A stretch of DNA of 64,000 bases from Urophycis tenuis (taxonomy: Eukaryota; Chordata; Actinopteri; Gadiformes; Phycidae). The notes under the pieces were generated by a model. It searched no databases. It was not told the DNA's origin and worked only from the letters and a program-made list of their open reading frames with translations. The position numbers and the translations under genes were made by a program. The DNA lies in assembly GCA_036785325.1 (NCBI GenBank), contig JAXIVH010000085.1, positions 796,677 to 860,676 of the forward strand, read 5' to 3'. Below, piece by piece: positions 25,276-48,329 of this stretch (positions are counted from its first letter, which is position 1; each line of letters begins with the position of its first letter).

Positions 25276-26571
25276 AGCATATTATATTGACTCCAGCTCA
25301 GCCTCCCGCATCCTTTAATCTAGTTGGTTTATTGTCATGATAAAGCGGACTTCCGCGACTTCTTCCACGGCCTCTCTCACTCCATCACCTCTGGGAGGGG
25401 GGGGGGGGGGGGGGGGGGGGGGCAAAGCCATTGAGGCGGCCGTTGCTGTTCGCTCAACTAATGAGCAGCGGGACTTGTGGTGACAATCTGGGGAGGGGGG
25501 GCCACGACCGGCCCCCCCGGCTGACTCATCACCCCCAGCAGGTCAAGTCCCTCAATTTACCCAAAGTTCAAAGTCGGGACAAAGCACGGCGTCACTCAGA
25601 AAGCACCGATAACGCGGACAGACGCGTCCGCGGCCCGGGACCCGACGAACTTAGAAACACCGAAACAGCTCTGTGTGATATTACGTGGCTCTCCCTGCTC
25701 AGAGGAGGACTGTTCGTCCTATATCCCTCTCGGGATATCCCCTGTGTGCGTTTGTGAATGTGCAGTTGTGTATTTGCAGCGTGGGACGGTGCATGAGAGC
25801 ACGTATGGTTGTGCGTAAGTGCGTGTTTGTGATGCACGCGCGCATGCATATGCTTGTCATACTGCAGCATGATGTGTGTGTGTGTGTGTGTGTGCGTGCG
25901 TGCGCGCGCGCGCGTGGCTTGAGTGTGTGTATACACGCATGTGCGGCGTGTGAATTTGGGGGTTGCGTATGATGTCTGCGTGCGCGTGCGTGTGTGCGCG
26001 CGCGGTAGGAGTCGTTGTATCCTCAAGCAGGTGGACGTGCGAGCAGCAGTGTAAGAATGGTCCATGTGACTCATTGCTACGTCTGAGTGTGGAGGAGGAG
26101 AGCCATCCATGTGTGTGGGAAGAGGACTCTGCTGCCCAGCTGAGTAAAGAGCAAGCTCCATTACACAAGCTCATCCAACGGGCTCATGCATATTCACACG
26201 TCCACCACCACCCACGTGCACGCGCATCACCGCACACATTCGCACGGAAAGAGATGCACAGGTATACGAGGGGCGGAACGACCGAGGTGAGCACGCACGC
26301 ACGCACGCACACACTACACGCGCAAACCCAAATGTCACTATTACTATTATAATCGCAGCGCAATGACTAACCAAGCAAATGGACGTTTAGCTACGACAAC
26401 TACGTAACTTTCGGAGTGCGTCTGAGACGTTCAAGGAACAAGGGGAGTGCTGCGTTTTCTAACACGTCTGCAAAATGTAGAAAATGTTGCAGCTGATAAA
26501 TGTGTCGCTCGTCCAATTTGCAACTATTATGTGGACCACTGCTACAGACAATGTGAACGCTTGTATTCTTT

Positions 26572-26639
<68 letters not shown>

Positions 26640-26914
26640 TGTGTGTTTAAAAGCCCCTTCCATCACACAAAAAGCAGTTACTTTTCTTCCCCTTCTCAAG
26701 TTTCCCAAAATAATTCCAACCCTCAGATACCACATGAATTCCTAACCATGGAACTTAAACACACATTCCCTCTCCTTCCAGCCCCAAGTGGCTTCAAAAG
26801 AATGCTGCTTCGGTCAGTTGGACAGTTGATCTTGTACAACTGATTTGGTTCGATTTGTTTTACTTGTAATGGCTAACTTTTAACTCAAACTTCTAATTAG
26901 AGGTTTGTTTATTT

Positions 26915-26964
<50 letters not shown>

Positions 26965-27495
26965 GTTGTGTGTGTGTGTGTGTGTGTGTTCAACTGCATT
27001 CAAAGCGGTCGTCTATTCAGACGGTGTCACGTCATCCCAGTGACTGCATGAATCAAACCCAACAGAAAGGCCGCGTCTCCCCCCGGCTCGTTGACATGAC
27101 GATGAGCAACTTAGCAACCCTCCACCCACAACAACAGGGACAACCACATTCAACCAGAAAAAAGGAAAAACTAGGTTGCAATTAAAACAGGTCCACGTCA
27201 GGGCAGGCAAACAGTTGATCCCTCCTTTGTCATGGTCTAAATTCAATTATCAGCTGGTATTTAGGGCACTCCCGTGACTCAATGCTGCGTCTGTGTGTTA
27301 GTGTGTGTCTGTGTGTGTATCTGTGTGTGTGTGTGTGTGTCTGTCTGGCGCACACAGGGCAAGGTGGAGGCAAGGCGGTGGTGCTTGTGGTTGTGGTGAT
27401 GGCGCTTGTGGTGGTGGGGGCATGAAATGAAGAGTTCACAGTTGAGGCAGCCTTTGTTCATGACTGCGCAACCATGCAGACATCTAACGAATCAG

Positions 27496-27543
<48 letters not shown>

Positions 27544-29378
27544 ACATACACACAGCACCAACCCCTACCTCCTACACACCAACAAACACTTCCCACACTG
27601 CCCGGAGTGGATGAACGCCAACTGGATGTAGTTCACCTACAAACTGTACTCTAACTGTCTGTGAAAAGCCAAGTTGGTGTATAACTGTATAACAATTCTT
27701 TGGTAGGTATCCATGTTTCAGCAAGCACATGGTCCAAACCAATACAAAAAACGCAAATGACCAGTCCACTATATGTAACCAATGTCAGAAGTGCAGCTGA
27801 CAGTATCCACGCTCCACATTGTGACTCATACGTACATAAACGTTGAGCAACATGGCTTGTGAATCCCGTTACTGTAGGCCGCGCCGTGCACTAAATCTAC
27901 ACAAAATGGCTGATAATAAAAAGGAACAGCTAGCAACAACAACAATCAACAACAACAGAATGAGTAACGTGTCAATTCCAAGCCTCATTCCAAGTCCACT
28001 CTACCTCTTTCCTCTCTGCTGCTGTCCCTTGATCCCTACAACATGGAGATCAAGAGGGTCGGGAGGGGAATCACCCTTGGGAATGGTCATCCTCATTTGA
28101 CTCTGCGGTCGTGGCCCCGTTACCTGGAGCACAGTTCAATGGCCTCTCTGGGGCCTCTCTGACCATGTGAGTGTGTGTACTCCCAGGTGATCCCATGGCG
28201 CAAAGGAAGAGCGGGGCAATGAGGCCTGAGTGTCTCTCCAGCGAGGGTGTTTATTTTTTTGCCCCTCAAACCGCAGCAACGGTGGAACATTCCAGTCAGG
28301 AATGTTCGGAATTCCGATTCGGAGCATGGATCTATTCTCTGGAGTGTTCAGGATGAGAGGTGCTCTGGTTTGAAGTGGGAATATTCTGGCCGGCCGCATG
28401 GTAACAATGTGTGAATGAAGTGAAAACCCTTCAAAATGCAGATGGCAACTAGAGCCACTAGCGACTTGCTCCAGGTAATAGTGAACATACATGGACAATA
28501 AGCTGAACAGAACAAAACAAAACCCAAGCTAAACTAGACAAGGATAACTTAATAACAGAATAAAAACATTTGTCTGTGTGTTTTTTTAAGTTCATTATTA
28601 GAAAATATATAATAATGCCACCTCCTCTGACAGGTATAACTATTCGTTCTAAGTATATATATTGTGTACAGTGTACAGTACCTTTTAAACAATTGTTCAT
28701 ACAGTACATGTTTCTACACATTGTAAGGGGCTGGAGACTAAGGCCTACCGAACCCTCCCCAGAAGGGTGTGAATGGAAGATATCTTGTGTGCGTCTATGA
28801 TAGGATTTCATTACAATCCGAGAATGCTATAGGGAAGAGTATATACACACACCGAACCTTTTGTGAGATGACCTGAAAGGAGCCTTTCATAGGGCCTAAT
28901 AGGGAAACATTAACTTCCCAGACAGATTGAGAAACCATGACCCTAGTCTACATCCCAGTTGTCTCGCTGCAGTAACCACAACAACTGCACATATTTAACA
29001 CACACCTACAAATTTGGACGACACAACATAGCTTTTATATTATATGACTTCAAAAGGTTCTAGAAATGTACTACAAGTAGGATGGGATCATCTGAAAACA
29101 CTGACATAGTTGGATCTGACAAAAATATATACATCATTACATTTACATTTATAGTACATTTAGCTGACACTTTCATCCAAAGTGACTTACAAAGAGTACA
29201 TTTGTCATAAGAAGGTGAAACGTTTAATTGCTGCTAATACAGTAAGTAAGTAAGAAAGTCTCAAGAACACGTTTCAAACATTTCAATTGCTAGGTTAACC
29301 TTTGCTAGTACCATTGCTTGTATACATCATGGTCATGAATAAGTTCCGTGAAAATAATGTTTCAAAAGAATAGAAACA

Positions 29379-29433
<55 letters not shown>

Positions 29434-30088
29434 CGCGCGTGCGTGTGTGTGCGTGTGTGCGTGCGTGTGCGCGCGTGTGTGTCTTCCCTACCAAGAAGTG
29501 CATGAAACAGCTGGCTTCCAAAGATGGCAGAAACTTTCCCAACACTGGCGTTCAGTGCCTGCTCCTGCGGAGTGGTCAGGTTGGCCTGATACTGCCGCAG
29601 CAGGTCCACTGCTCGCTCGGTGTCTGAAACACAACAACACACACGGATGTGTCAATTTGTATGGCAGAATATTCTGCCATTCATCAATTAAAAAATGATT
29701 AAATAATATGTGTTCCTGCATGGTATAGTATTAGGCGTTAAATATTTAAATAGGCCTATTGTTGATGTCCATATATGTTTTGATCTAGCTGGGAACATGT
29801 ACAGGGCATAACCGGAATAAAGGGAATAACGGAACTGCATTGGTTCAGTAGTGCGGCCCCATGGTCCCCTACCATCCAGCACAAGGAAATACTTTAACTG
29901 TGAAAAGTTTCCGAACTACACTAGAAAACACTTCCTGTTTTCCAGTGGGAGTTTGAGCACATTCAAAAAGTTTGTCACATGATATAAACGACTGTTACGG
30001 TACAAGTTAGAAAGTCAGTTCAATCTAAGTGAGACAGTAACGCCACAGCTGAACCTGTTGACAGCAACTTACCGTATTTATGAACCAT
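24290..30088 (-). CDS. dlg3: Disks large homolog 3 (SAP102), 5' exons with L27 domain, truncated at gap
   Basis: DLG proteins are membrane-associated guanylate kinase scaffolds that cluster receptors and channels at synapses and cell junctions. Three exons are visible: 30088-30073 coding MVHKY plus one base, 29623-29492, and 24331 to the gap edge. They read MVHKYDTERAVDLLRQYQ, then GKVSAIFGSQLFHALL, then DIQECYEVTLQLN. This matches the L27 domain of DLG1 and the DLG4 beta form (QLF/LFQALIDIQEFYEVTLL). Phases agree: G plus AC at the first junction and G plus AT at the second. All PDZ, SH3 and guanylate kinase exons are missing because exon 3 runs into the N gap. The gene follows gdpd2 in the same orientation, as DLG3 follows GDPD2 in human; that synteny, rather than the L27 sequence, decides between paralogues. 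Confidence 0.85.
24737..24763. repeat. (AT)n microsatellite
   Basis: Thirteen or so AT dinucleotides in dlg3 intron 2. Confidence 0.9.
25243..25422. repeat. Poly-C (about 33) and poly-G (about 24) homopolymer pair
   Basis: A C run at 25243-25275 and a G run at about 25399-25422, about 120 bp apart on the same strand and therefore complementary. Such runs are hard to sequence, so exact lengths are uncertain. Confidence 0.9.
25870..26010. repeat. (GT)n/(GC)n alternating purine-pyrimidine array
   Basis: A GT tract passes into a GCGCGCGCGCG core at about 25900-25914, followed by more GT/GC alternation to about 26007. It is the classic sequence type for left-handed Z-DNA. Confidence 0.85.
26572..26646. 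repeat. (GT)n microsatellite
   Basis: About 65 bp of GT repeat with one TCTG interruption at its end. dlg3 intron 2. Confidence 0.95.
26915..26989. repeat. (GT)n - poly-G - (GT)n compound repeat
   Basis: A GT tract, then about 18 G residues at 26948-26965, then GT again. It belongs to a recurrent compound type in this window. Confidence 0.93.
27497..27555. repeat. Poly-C followed by (CA)n
   Basis: About 33 consecutive C residues directly joined to a CA tract. Confidence 0.93.
29138..29298 (-). mobile_element. LINE 3'-end fragment, reverse orientation
   Basis: This is the reverse complement of the 3' end of the element at 40591-41293. It shares the blocks TTATCCAAAGCGACTTACAA-like, AAAGAGTACATTTGTCATAA and GAAGGTGAAA with modest divergence. 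It lies in dlg3 intron 2, about 190 bp from exon 2. Confidence 0.8.
29384..29483. repeat. (GT)n/(GC)n array abutting dlg3 exon 2 donor
   Basis: GT repeats pass into GCGCGCGCGCG at about 29425-29437 and then mixed GTGC repeats. The array begins within about 10 nt of the exon 2 donor (exon end 29492). It is a Z-DNA-prone sequence beside a splice site. Confidence 0.88.
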
Positions 30089-31122
30089 CCCGAGTACCGA
30101 AACGTGGTCGTCTTTGCCCCACAACCTGATTTATACAACTTCAGATAAATGTCATGTAGTTTGTAAACAAGAACCAACTCAAAATGCTGATTGGCAGCTA
30201 AAATGCCCCTAGCGCTCTTTAAACATAAAGTTGATCCTTTTCGTTAATCCTGACCACAGGCGTTACAGACAGCCCCGCCGTTGTTGACGCAGCGCTCTAG
30301 CGGTCCGCATCTATGCTGCTCCACGACCCCCTACAGAAGATACCGTTCACTGGTGGATACAAAATTCTGTACTTTCCTAAAGTTTGGTCAGAAGGCTCAG
30401 TCCTCACCGCGTCCCCGCCCCTCTCAAACGCAGAAGGGAGTTTGGATCACCCTTGGGAATAACGTGTATTTACGGGCTAGATTTGCTACAAAGGTTAGAT
30501 GCCTCGTCCACTAGTTTCAGTGATCATCATCGATTAACCTATATAGTTATTGCCAAATGCAATAATTAATGGTGTACTGGCTTTGCAGTTAATTGAACGT
30601 CACATTTTACTTTTTTTGTACGTCAGCCAGCAGACCTTTTTTCTCACTAAGTATGTCTGCCACCATGTGGTCATGAAGTGTAAGAGGAAGATAAAGGGTA
30701 GATGCAGAGTACGTCTATATCTTGAAACAAAAGTAAAAAATGCGTCTATAAATGGCCATTTTATTATTTTTTTTAATTTACATGATTTAGAAATGTATTA
30801 CATGTATTGCTCTTATCAGAATGTTTACACACACACCAAGGTTACATACAACTATATGAGTATAATTAAGATTCACACAACTCAATATCATTATTTTACA
30901 GAATTTTAAAACATTTAGTAGACAGATTCCAGACAACACCCAAAATAACATATGAACAAATCAGTCAGTAACAAGCAGAACTATACTACATAAAACACAC
31001 AAAACAGTGAACTAAAAGGGGACAGTTCATGTAAATAATGAATTACTAACTTGACTGCAAAAGGCCCAGCCTTTATTTGACATAACTTAAATCTACAGTC
31101 ATAAAGATCAAAATCTTTTGAA
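30089..31122. other. dlg3 promoter side and gdpd2 3' flank
   Basis: About 1 kb between the dlg3 start codon and the gdpd2 stop, both on the minus strand. The gdpd2 poly(A) signal is probably at 31072-31077. The CpG-containing stretch at about 30250-30430 may belong to the dlg3 promoter. No other gene was recognised. Confidence 0.5.
31072..31077 (-). promoter_or_regulatory. Candidate gdpd2 poly(A) signal AATAAA
   Basis: AATAAA on the minus strand 46-51 bp beyond the proposed gdpd2 stop codon at 31123. The short distance supports the assignment of the terminal exon. Confidence 0.5.
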
Positions 31123-43240
<12,118 letters not shown>

Positions 43241-43316
43241 CTGAAACACAAGCGACCGCAACCGCCCTCCGCCTCCACAACCTTGTCTGACGACATTCCC
43301 TCCTATGGCCCGACCC

Positions 43317-43353
43317 CACCCACCCACCCACCCACCCACCCACCCACCCACCG
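43317..43353. repeat. (CCCA)n microsatellite
   Basis: Eight to nine CCCA units in gdpd2 upstream intron. The antisense strand is a TGGG repeat and can form a G-quadruplex. Confidence 0.9.
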
Positions 43354-44879
43354 GCCCCACTCACTCCTCCTCCAATCCGCAGCTCCTCACTTTGCAGACA
43401 GAGGCAGGGGTGCAGGTAGCGTCCTGTGCTCTTCTGGATACCCGATACTCCCTGTCTGAAGGGGGCTTGGAGAGCGGGAGCCAGAGGAGCACTTTCTCAG
43501 GGTGCCTTTGTAAGGCGGAGGGGGGGGCTTGGCCTGATTATTCCCTCACCCAGGGAAAACCTGCCGTGTCTGGGGAAGGGTGAAAAGAGAATATGCAAAA
43601 GTAGGCCAAGTAAGACATTTTAAAGAAAAGAAGGGGGAGTGGGGGGTGAATATTGTTGGGGGCTCTCCTCAATAGCCCTCTTCATGAGACTCCTTAGGCG
43701 CACACAAGAGTGGTGAAGGCTAATGGAGTGGGCTGGGTTGGCGCTGGCATACTCGCACACATTGATTGAGAGACCATGGGGTATTGAAAAGGAGGGCCTG
43801 GGAGTGACGTCATACCATTGAAGCCTCCGGGACACGACTCGGTGACAGGCACATCCCCGCACCCGCCAGCGTGGGAAATGAATGAGCTTCGTCTTTAGTT
43901 TTATTAGCGCTTATAGTACAAAGTAGTAGGCAGTGTCTTCTTGCCAAACAAAATTAAAATCTCGATTTATGATCTCGGTGGTAATAGGCTTGGGTCATCG
44001 TTTTTCAATAACCCTCGTTGTGTATTATTTTTGTTCATAGTTGCAAATAACAAATTGTTGACGGTTGCTTATATGTTCAAGGCGAAAATGGATTAATTGA
44101 CAAGCTGGCAGGTGTCAGTACCTACCACACATCGTGGCTGTTGGGCCACTAGGCATAGTTCAAGGAAAAGCTATTAGGGCACGTAATGTGATTGTGTCAA
44201 GTACAAGCATGCCACAGGCGGCAAGCCAACCGTTTTTTCCTCCGGCCCAGGGCTGCTCAACCAGCCAACACTAATCGTATTAATCGTATTAATCACATCA
44301 CGCATGCTTTTTTTTTTTTTTTTTAAACTATTATTGTTATCTGCTGATTGCCATGCCACGTGGGATGTCACTGTTAGTCACGATAAATAGCCAATAAAAC
44401 AATAAACATACAGTAGGCCTATACGACACAAGTCGGACTTTGACAGTTTTAGTGGATTTCCTTATTCGCTAGTTAACATTCTTTTGTTTCGTTTTGGGGT
44501 CTTGCCAAATATCTTTCAACTTCAACTTTCATTTTATTCGTCACTATAGTCTTAACTTAAGAATTTTAAAGCCTTGTGATGCTTAAGAATTTTAAACATG
44601 TGATTCGACAATATGTTATTTAAAACTAAACAAACAAAAATATTTTGACGAATTACAAAAATATATCCCTATGGTACATCCACCTATCTATCCATCTATC
44701 AATTTATCTCGAACCTGATATTAATAAACGTTTACTTACCCTGAATATTGGTCAGCAGCACAGTAGCCTTGTTTTAGAGCGTAACATCAACTTTTTCATG
44801 TGCAGTGAAGGAATCCTCACCTTAACTTACGTTTTCGCGTTCGCCACTGCTGCGAAACAGTCCCACAAAGTGCATGACT

Positions 44880-45160
44880 GGAATTTAAATGGATTCACAT
44901 GGAGGGAGCTGCGCTGGGACGCACCAGACAATCACGGGAAAGGTGGGCGGGTCATCGATACTGGGAGTTTAAGAAACGTGTTTTCATTCATGGCGAACCT
45001 TCATTTATGCCGCTCCTGTTCGCGCGAAACATATACTTATGCAGATTACATGATTAGAATTTAAACGGGTTCAAACGGAGGAGTCAATAGCGAGGAAAAA
45101 TGGTCGGGCCGTGGTTACAGGAGGATAATATGAAACATGTCTTAATTTATGCCGCTCCGT
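44880..45160. repeat. Diverged tandem duplication upstream of pdzd11
   Basis: Two related segments share GAATTTAAA (44881 and 45057), then a GG-TCACATGGAGG/TCAAACGGAGG block, then GAAAC.TGT, and TTTATGCCGCTCC (45004-45016 and 45145-45157). Spacing differs (176 and 141 bp), so the copies have diverged by indels. It lies between the divergent genes. Confidence 0.6.
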
Positions 45161-45838
45161 ATTGTAAATCCAATAATGTGAAACATTGCTTTTACGTTTC
45201 GCAGAATACATGGTAGGCATACATTTATGTAGACCACACCGTAGAAAAATGTAACCACATTGGGCGGACAATGTAGACAAATTATTTTTATTTTATTGCC
45301 CTGGCAATACAGCAATGTTTTTTGTCCCTTATATACATTTTTATTGTAATTACAGACTATTTATTATGTTTAATTACGTGCTTCAATGTAAATCAAGTTA
45401 TCTTTTTTGTAGCAATCACATGATGATCGGTTTCTATGGTTTCTATGAGGTTGGTACGTGCGGAATACGCATGCGCAAGGCGTGGCTTAACGAAGACATT
45501 TAGCTCGACTTGCTATCGAGCTAAAAACCAATCTGGTAAGATTAATTCTGTCCTTTATAAGTATTATTGGCAAATGTGGTGTTAAATATGGCATATGCCA
45601 ATACACTATACTACTTGTGATCGCTGGTTTTCAGCAAGACGAACCACTCTAATGTTGATGTGGTGACAGTAGTAGCCAGATAGCTACGGTAATGGAGGTA
45701 CAGATAGCTTGCAGGTGTTTTGACTTGTTACTGCATTGTATGAGAGCTGTCAGTTGAGTGGCTGACGTTAGAGTTTCACTTCGAAACGTCTAAACATCCT
45801 GTCAACACGCCCCGTTTTCCTAAAGGTTGCGTACAAGC

Positions 45839-48329
45839 ATGGACCAGAAGATTCCGTATGATGACTACCAGCTCCCAGTCGTGTTCCTCCCATCTTACGA
45901 GAGCCCACCAGCCTGGATCGCCCCACAGGAGGTCAGGCTGACAGTCATCTATTCTATTAAAAGTAGCAGTCACAGTGCGTTATGCCGACCTCGTTAGTAT
46001 GTTGTATGTGAAAAAAAGTTAATTAACCAACATGAATACAAATTGCAAAACGGTCCAAGTAGTTGCCAGGACTGTTTTTGTCGTTTTTTTTTTTTTTTTT
46101 TTAACATTGTGGCATGTTATTACAATGGATGAATCTCCGAGAAACATTTTGTGTGTGGGTGTTTCCACTAAAGAGGATCCAGCATCCGGACTACAACAAT
46201 GAGCTCACCCAGTTCCTTCCGCGCACAGTTGTGTTAAAGAAGCCTCCAGGCGCTCAGCTTGGCTTCAACATCCGTGGCGGAAAGGCCTCTCAGCTGGGGA
46301 TCTTCATATCAAAGGTGACTCTGCGGCCCCTTTGTGTCTGTCTCTGTGTCCGTCTCCTCACGTGTTGCGCTGGCGTTTTTTTTTGTGTGCGGTGCACCTA
46401 ATTTCTCCCAATACGTGTGTTTGTGTGACAGGTGGTCCCAGATTCGGATGCTCACAGAGCGGGCCTGCAAGAGGGAGACCAGGTGTTGTCTGTCAATGAG
46501 GTGGACTTTCAAGACATTGAACACTCGAGGGTGAGTGCAAATACAATAGTGTTGATACTGTTCAACTCACTAGGCTCACTAAGGCATGTTGAACATGTGG
46601 GGCTTTCTGTTGACCGTTGTTTCTTCAACCTCCCTCAAGGCTGTAGAAATTCTGAAGACCGCACGGGAAATCTTGATGAGGGTTCGGTTCTTCCCTTACA
46701 GTGAGTATCGATCTGTCCCTGTGGAATCAGAACCAGCTCCCACCTCTTTAGAGCCTTCATCCAACCCATCATCACATTTATTTAGTGGGCCTTTTTGTCC
46801 AAATCTACTAACAATAAATGCATTCAGCAATGAAGCTTTAACCCAAAAAGGGCAAGAAACATACTGCTTTGACTGCAGCCGTGCTGAAGTCAAAGGCATT
46901 AGATAGGTCTAAAAGCCACTAGAAAGGTGAACAAAACTACTGTTTATGTCACGCAATGGTAGCTGCAGGGAGATTCTTTCCGGATTATGTATTGATCAAT
47001 TATGAGATTTGTTTTCTCTTTGTCCTTCATCGGATTTAAATCTCAATGGAAATATACTCTACAGTGTGTGCCACACAAGTTGATTCTACTTGTGGTAGGC
47101 TTTTTAGGTTCCCATAGATTAAAATTACAGTAAAATTACTGAGCTCCGATGTTAACGTAACACACAAAACTTTATAAAAATCAGGTTAAACTGACTTACC
47201 ATAGACTGTATATAACAGGTTAAACAGACATAACATAGACTGTATATAACAGGTTGAACTGACATAACATAGACTGTATATAACAGGTTAAACTGACTAA
47301 GTGTAACTAGTGTTTTACTGTGAAAAACTGCTCTGTAGAGACCACATAAAAAAACACAGTATCTCCCACTCTATGCAAATCCCTCAGTCTATTTTACTTT
47401 TCCCCCTGTGATCCCTTTGTTAACATTCTCCACCCCAACAAGTCATGAGAATTGTGGACTTCAAGGAATCAGTCAGTGGTGTGACACCCCCAAACGGTTT
47501 GGGGGTGCAGAGGGGAATCCATGCAGCACACCGGAACAGCTGTGATTGATTTAAATGATTAATAATATGAATCTCCTCCGATTCAAAACAAGACACATTA
47601 TGCGTTGATTTATCCATAGCATTAAAAACAAAGCTAGCTTCCATGCTATTTTTTTTTTTCATTTACCTGTATATTAATTCCAGTCAGTCAACAACCAAAG
47701 ATAGATGATATCACTAGCTCACCAATGATCAACAATGTATTTATTATCCCCAATGGGCATTTGGGGGTACTATAAACTAGAGTTGTAGTACTCGAGACCG
47801 GTCTTGGTCTTGATACGTGGTCTTGGTCTTGTCTCGGACTCGACTGTATTTGGTCTCGGACATAGAGGTCTCAAGGGGGTTTGTGCATAAACCAAGCAGT
47901 GAGCTCATGCTCATCACAAAACCTTATATATGATGCAGCACTCCTAATATGTTACAATGTATATACAGTATTTTCCTAACTGCTGCACCATTCTTTGCAT
48001 ATTGGTGTAACCTAAACACTAGTCAGTTTTTTTTTTTCTGGTCTCGACTTGGTCTTGACTTGGTCAGTCTTGGTCTTGTCTTGGTAGTGTCTTGGTCTTG
48101 GTTTAGGCGGTCTTGACTACAACTCTACTAAAGACCACTAACCACGCCGTCAGACAAACAATAAAATAATCACATTGAGTTATTTAAAAAGCAATGGCAC
48201 TGCAGCAAGACACCAATAATGCCTCATGCCTCGTTGAAGGTCACTCATGCTTTCCTTTTTTTTTTAATTTCTCTTCATTTTGTCACGTTATTAGATTATC
48301 AGCGACAGAAGGAGAGGACCGTCCACTAG
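45839..48329 (+). CDS. pdzd11: PDZ domain-containing protein 11, complete
   Basis: PDZD11 is a single-PDZ adaptor that binds C-termini of membrane transporters such as copper and calcium ATPases and the multivitamin transporter, and links PLEKHA proteins at junctions. Five coding exons on plus, 45839-45931, 46174-46314, 46432-46530, 46640-46700 and 48295-48329, join in phase to give 142 residues (human 140). It begins MDQKIPYDDYQLPVVFLPSY. The PDZ carboxylate loop is QLGF at residues 59-62 followed by NIRGG. VPDSDAHRAGLQEGDQVLSV and EILKTAREI follow, and the end is NYQRQKERTVH. The last exon has only 35 nt and lies 1.6 kb from the previous one; it was recognised by the conserved end and by phase. 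The start is the only ATG giving the conserved N-terminus. The gene is divergent from gdpd2 and convergent with the STARD10-like gene. Confidence 0.96.
47183..47298. repeat. 34-bp minisatellite, 3.4 copies
   Basis: Units start at 47183, 47217, 47251 and 47285 (partial). Each begins AGGTTAAAC/AGGTTGAAC and ends CATAGACTGTATATAAC. Divergence is one to three bases per copy. Confidence 0.95.
47776..48131. mobile_element. MITE-like element with terminal inverted repeats
   Basis: The left end TAGAGTTGTAGTACTCGAGA and the right end, whose complement reads TAGAGTTGTAGTCAAGACC, form inverted termini of about 20 bp about 350 bp apart. The interior is rich in GGTCTTGGTCTTG repeats. Either TA or ACT flanks both ends, so the superfamily cannot be fixed from this copy. 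There is no coding capacity. Confidence 0.65.

Larger units (their letters stand above)
24332..29491. other. Intron 2 of dlg3, repeat-rich
   Basis: About 5.2 kb between two in-phase dlg3 exons. No other exon was recognised on either strand. It holds poly-C at about 25243-25275, poly-G at about 25399-25422, several GT/GC arrays, poly-C/CA at 27497-27555 and a reversed LINE 3' fragment at 29138-29298. Confidence 0.65.
43241..45838. other. Head-to-head region between gdpd2 and pdzd11
   Basis: It contains the missing first gdpd2 exon(s) and both promoters. A probable non-coding first exon of pdzd11 ends at 45535 before a GTAAGA donor. A diverged tandem duplication lies at about 44880-45160. In human the KIF4A gene occupies the corresponding interval; nothing resembling a kinesin motor was seen and the interval is too short for one. 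Confidence 0.6.
46701..48294. other. Last intron of pdzd11 with minisatellite and MITE
   Basis: A 1.6-kb intron, far longer than the other pdzd11 introns (109 to 242 bp). It contains the 34-bp tandem repeat at 47183-47298 and the inverted-repeat element at about 47776-48131, which together explain much of its length. Confidence 0.8.

Noticed and set aside
47183..47298. CRISPR-like direct repeats
   Set aside because: Units are contiguous without unique spacers, and the DNA is a vertebrate intron, so this is a minisatellite.
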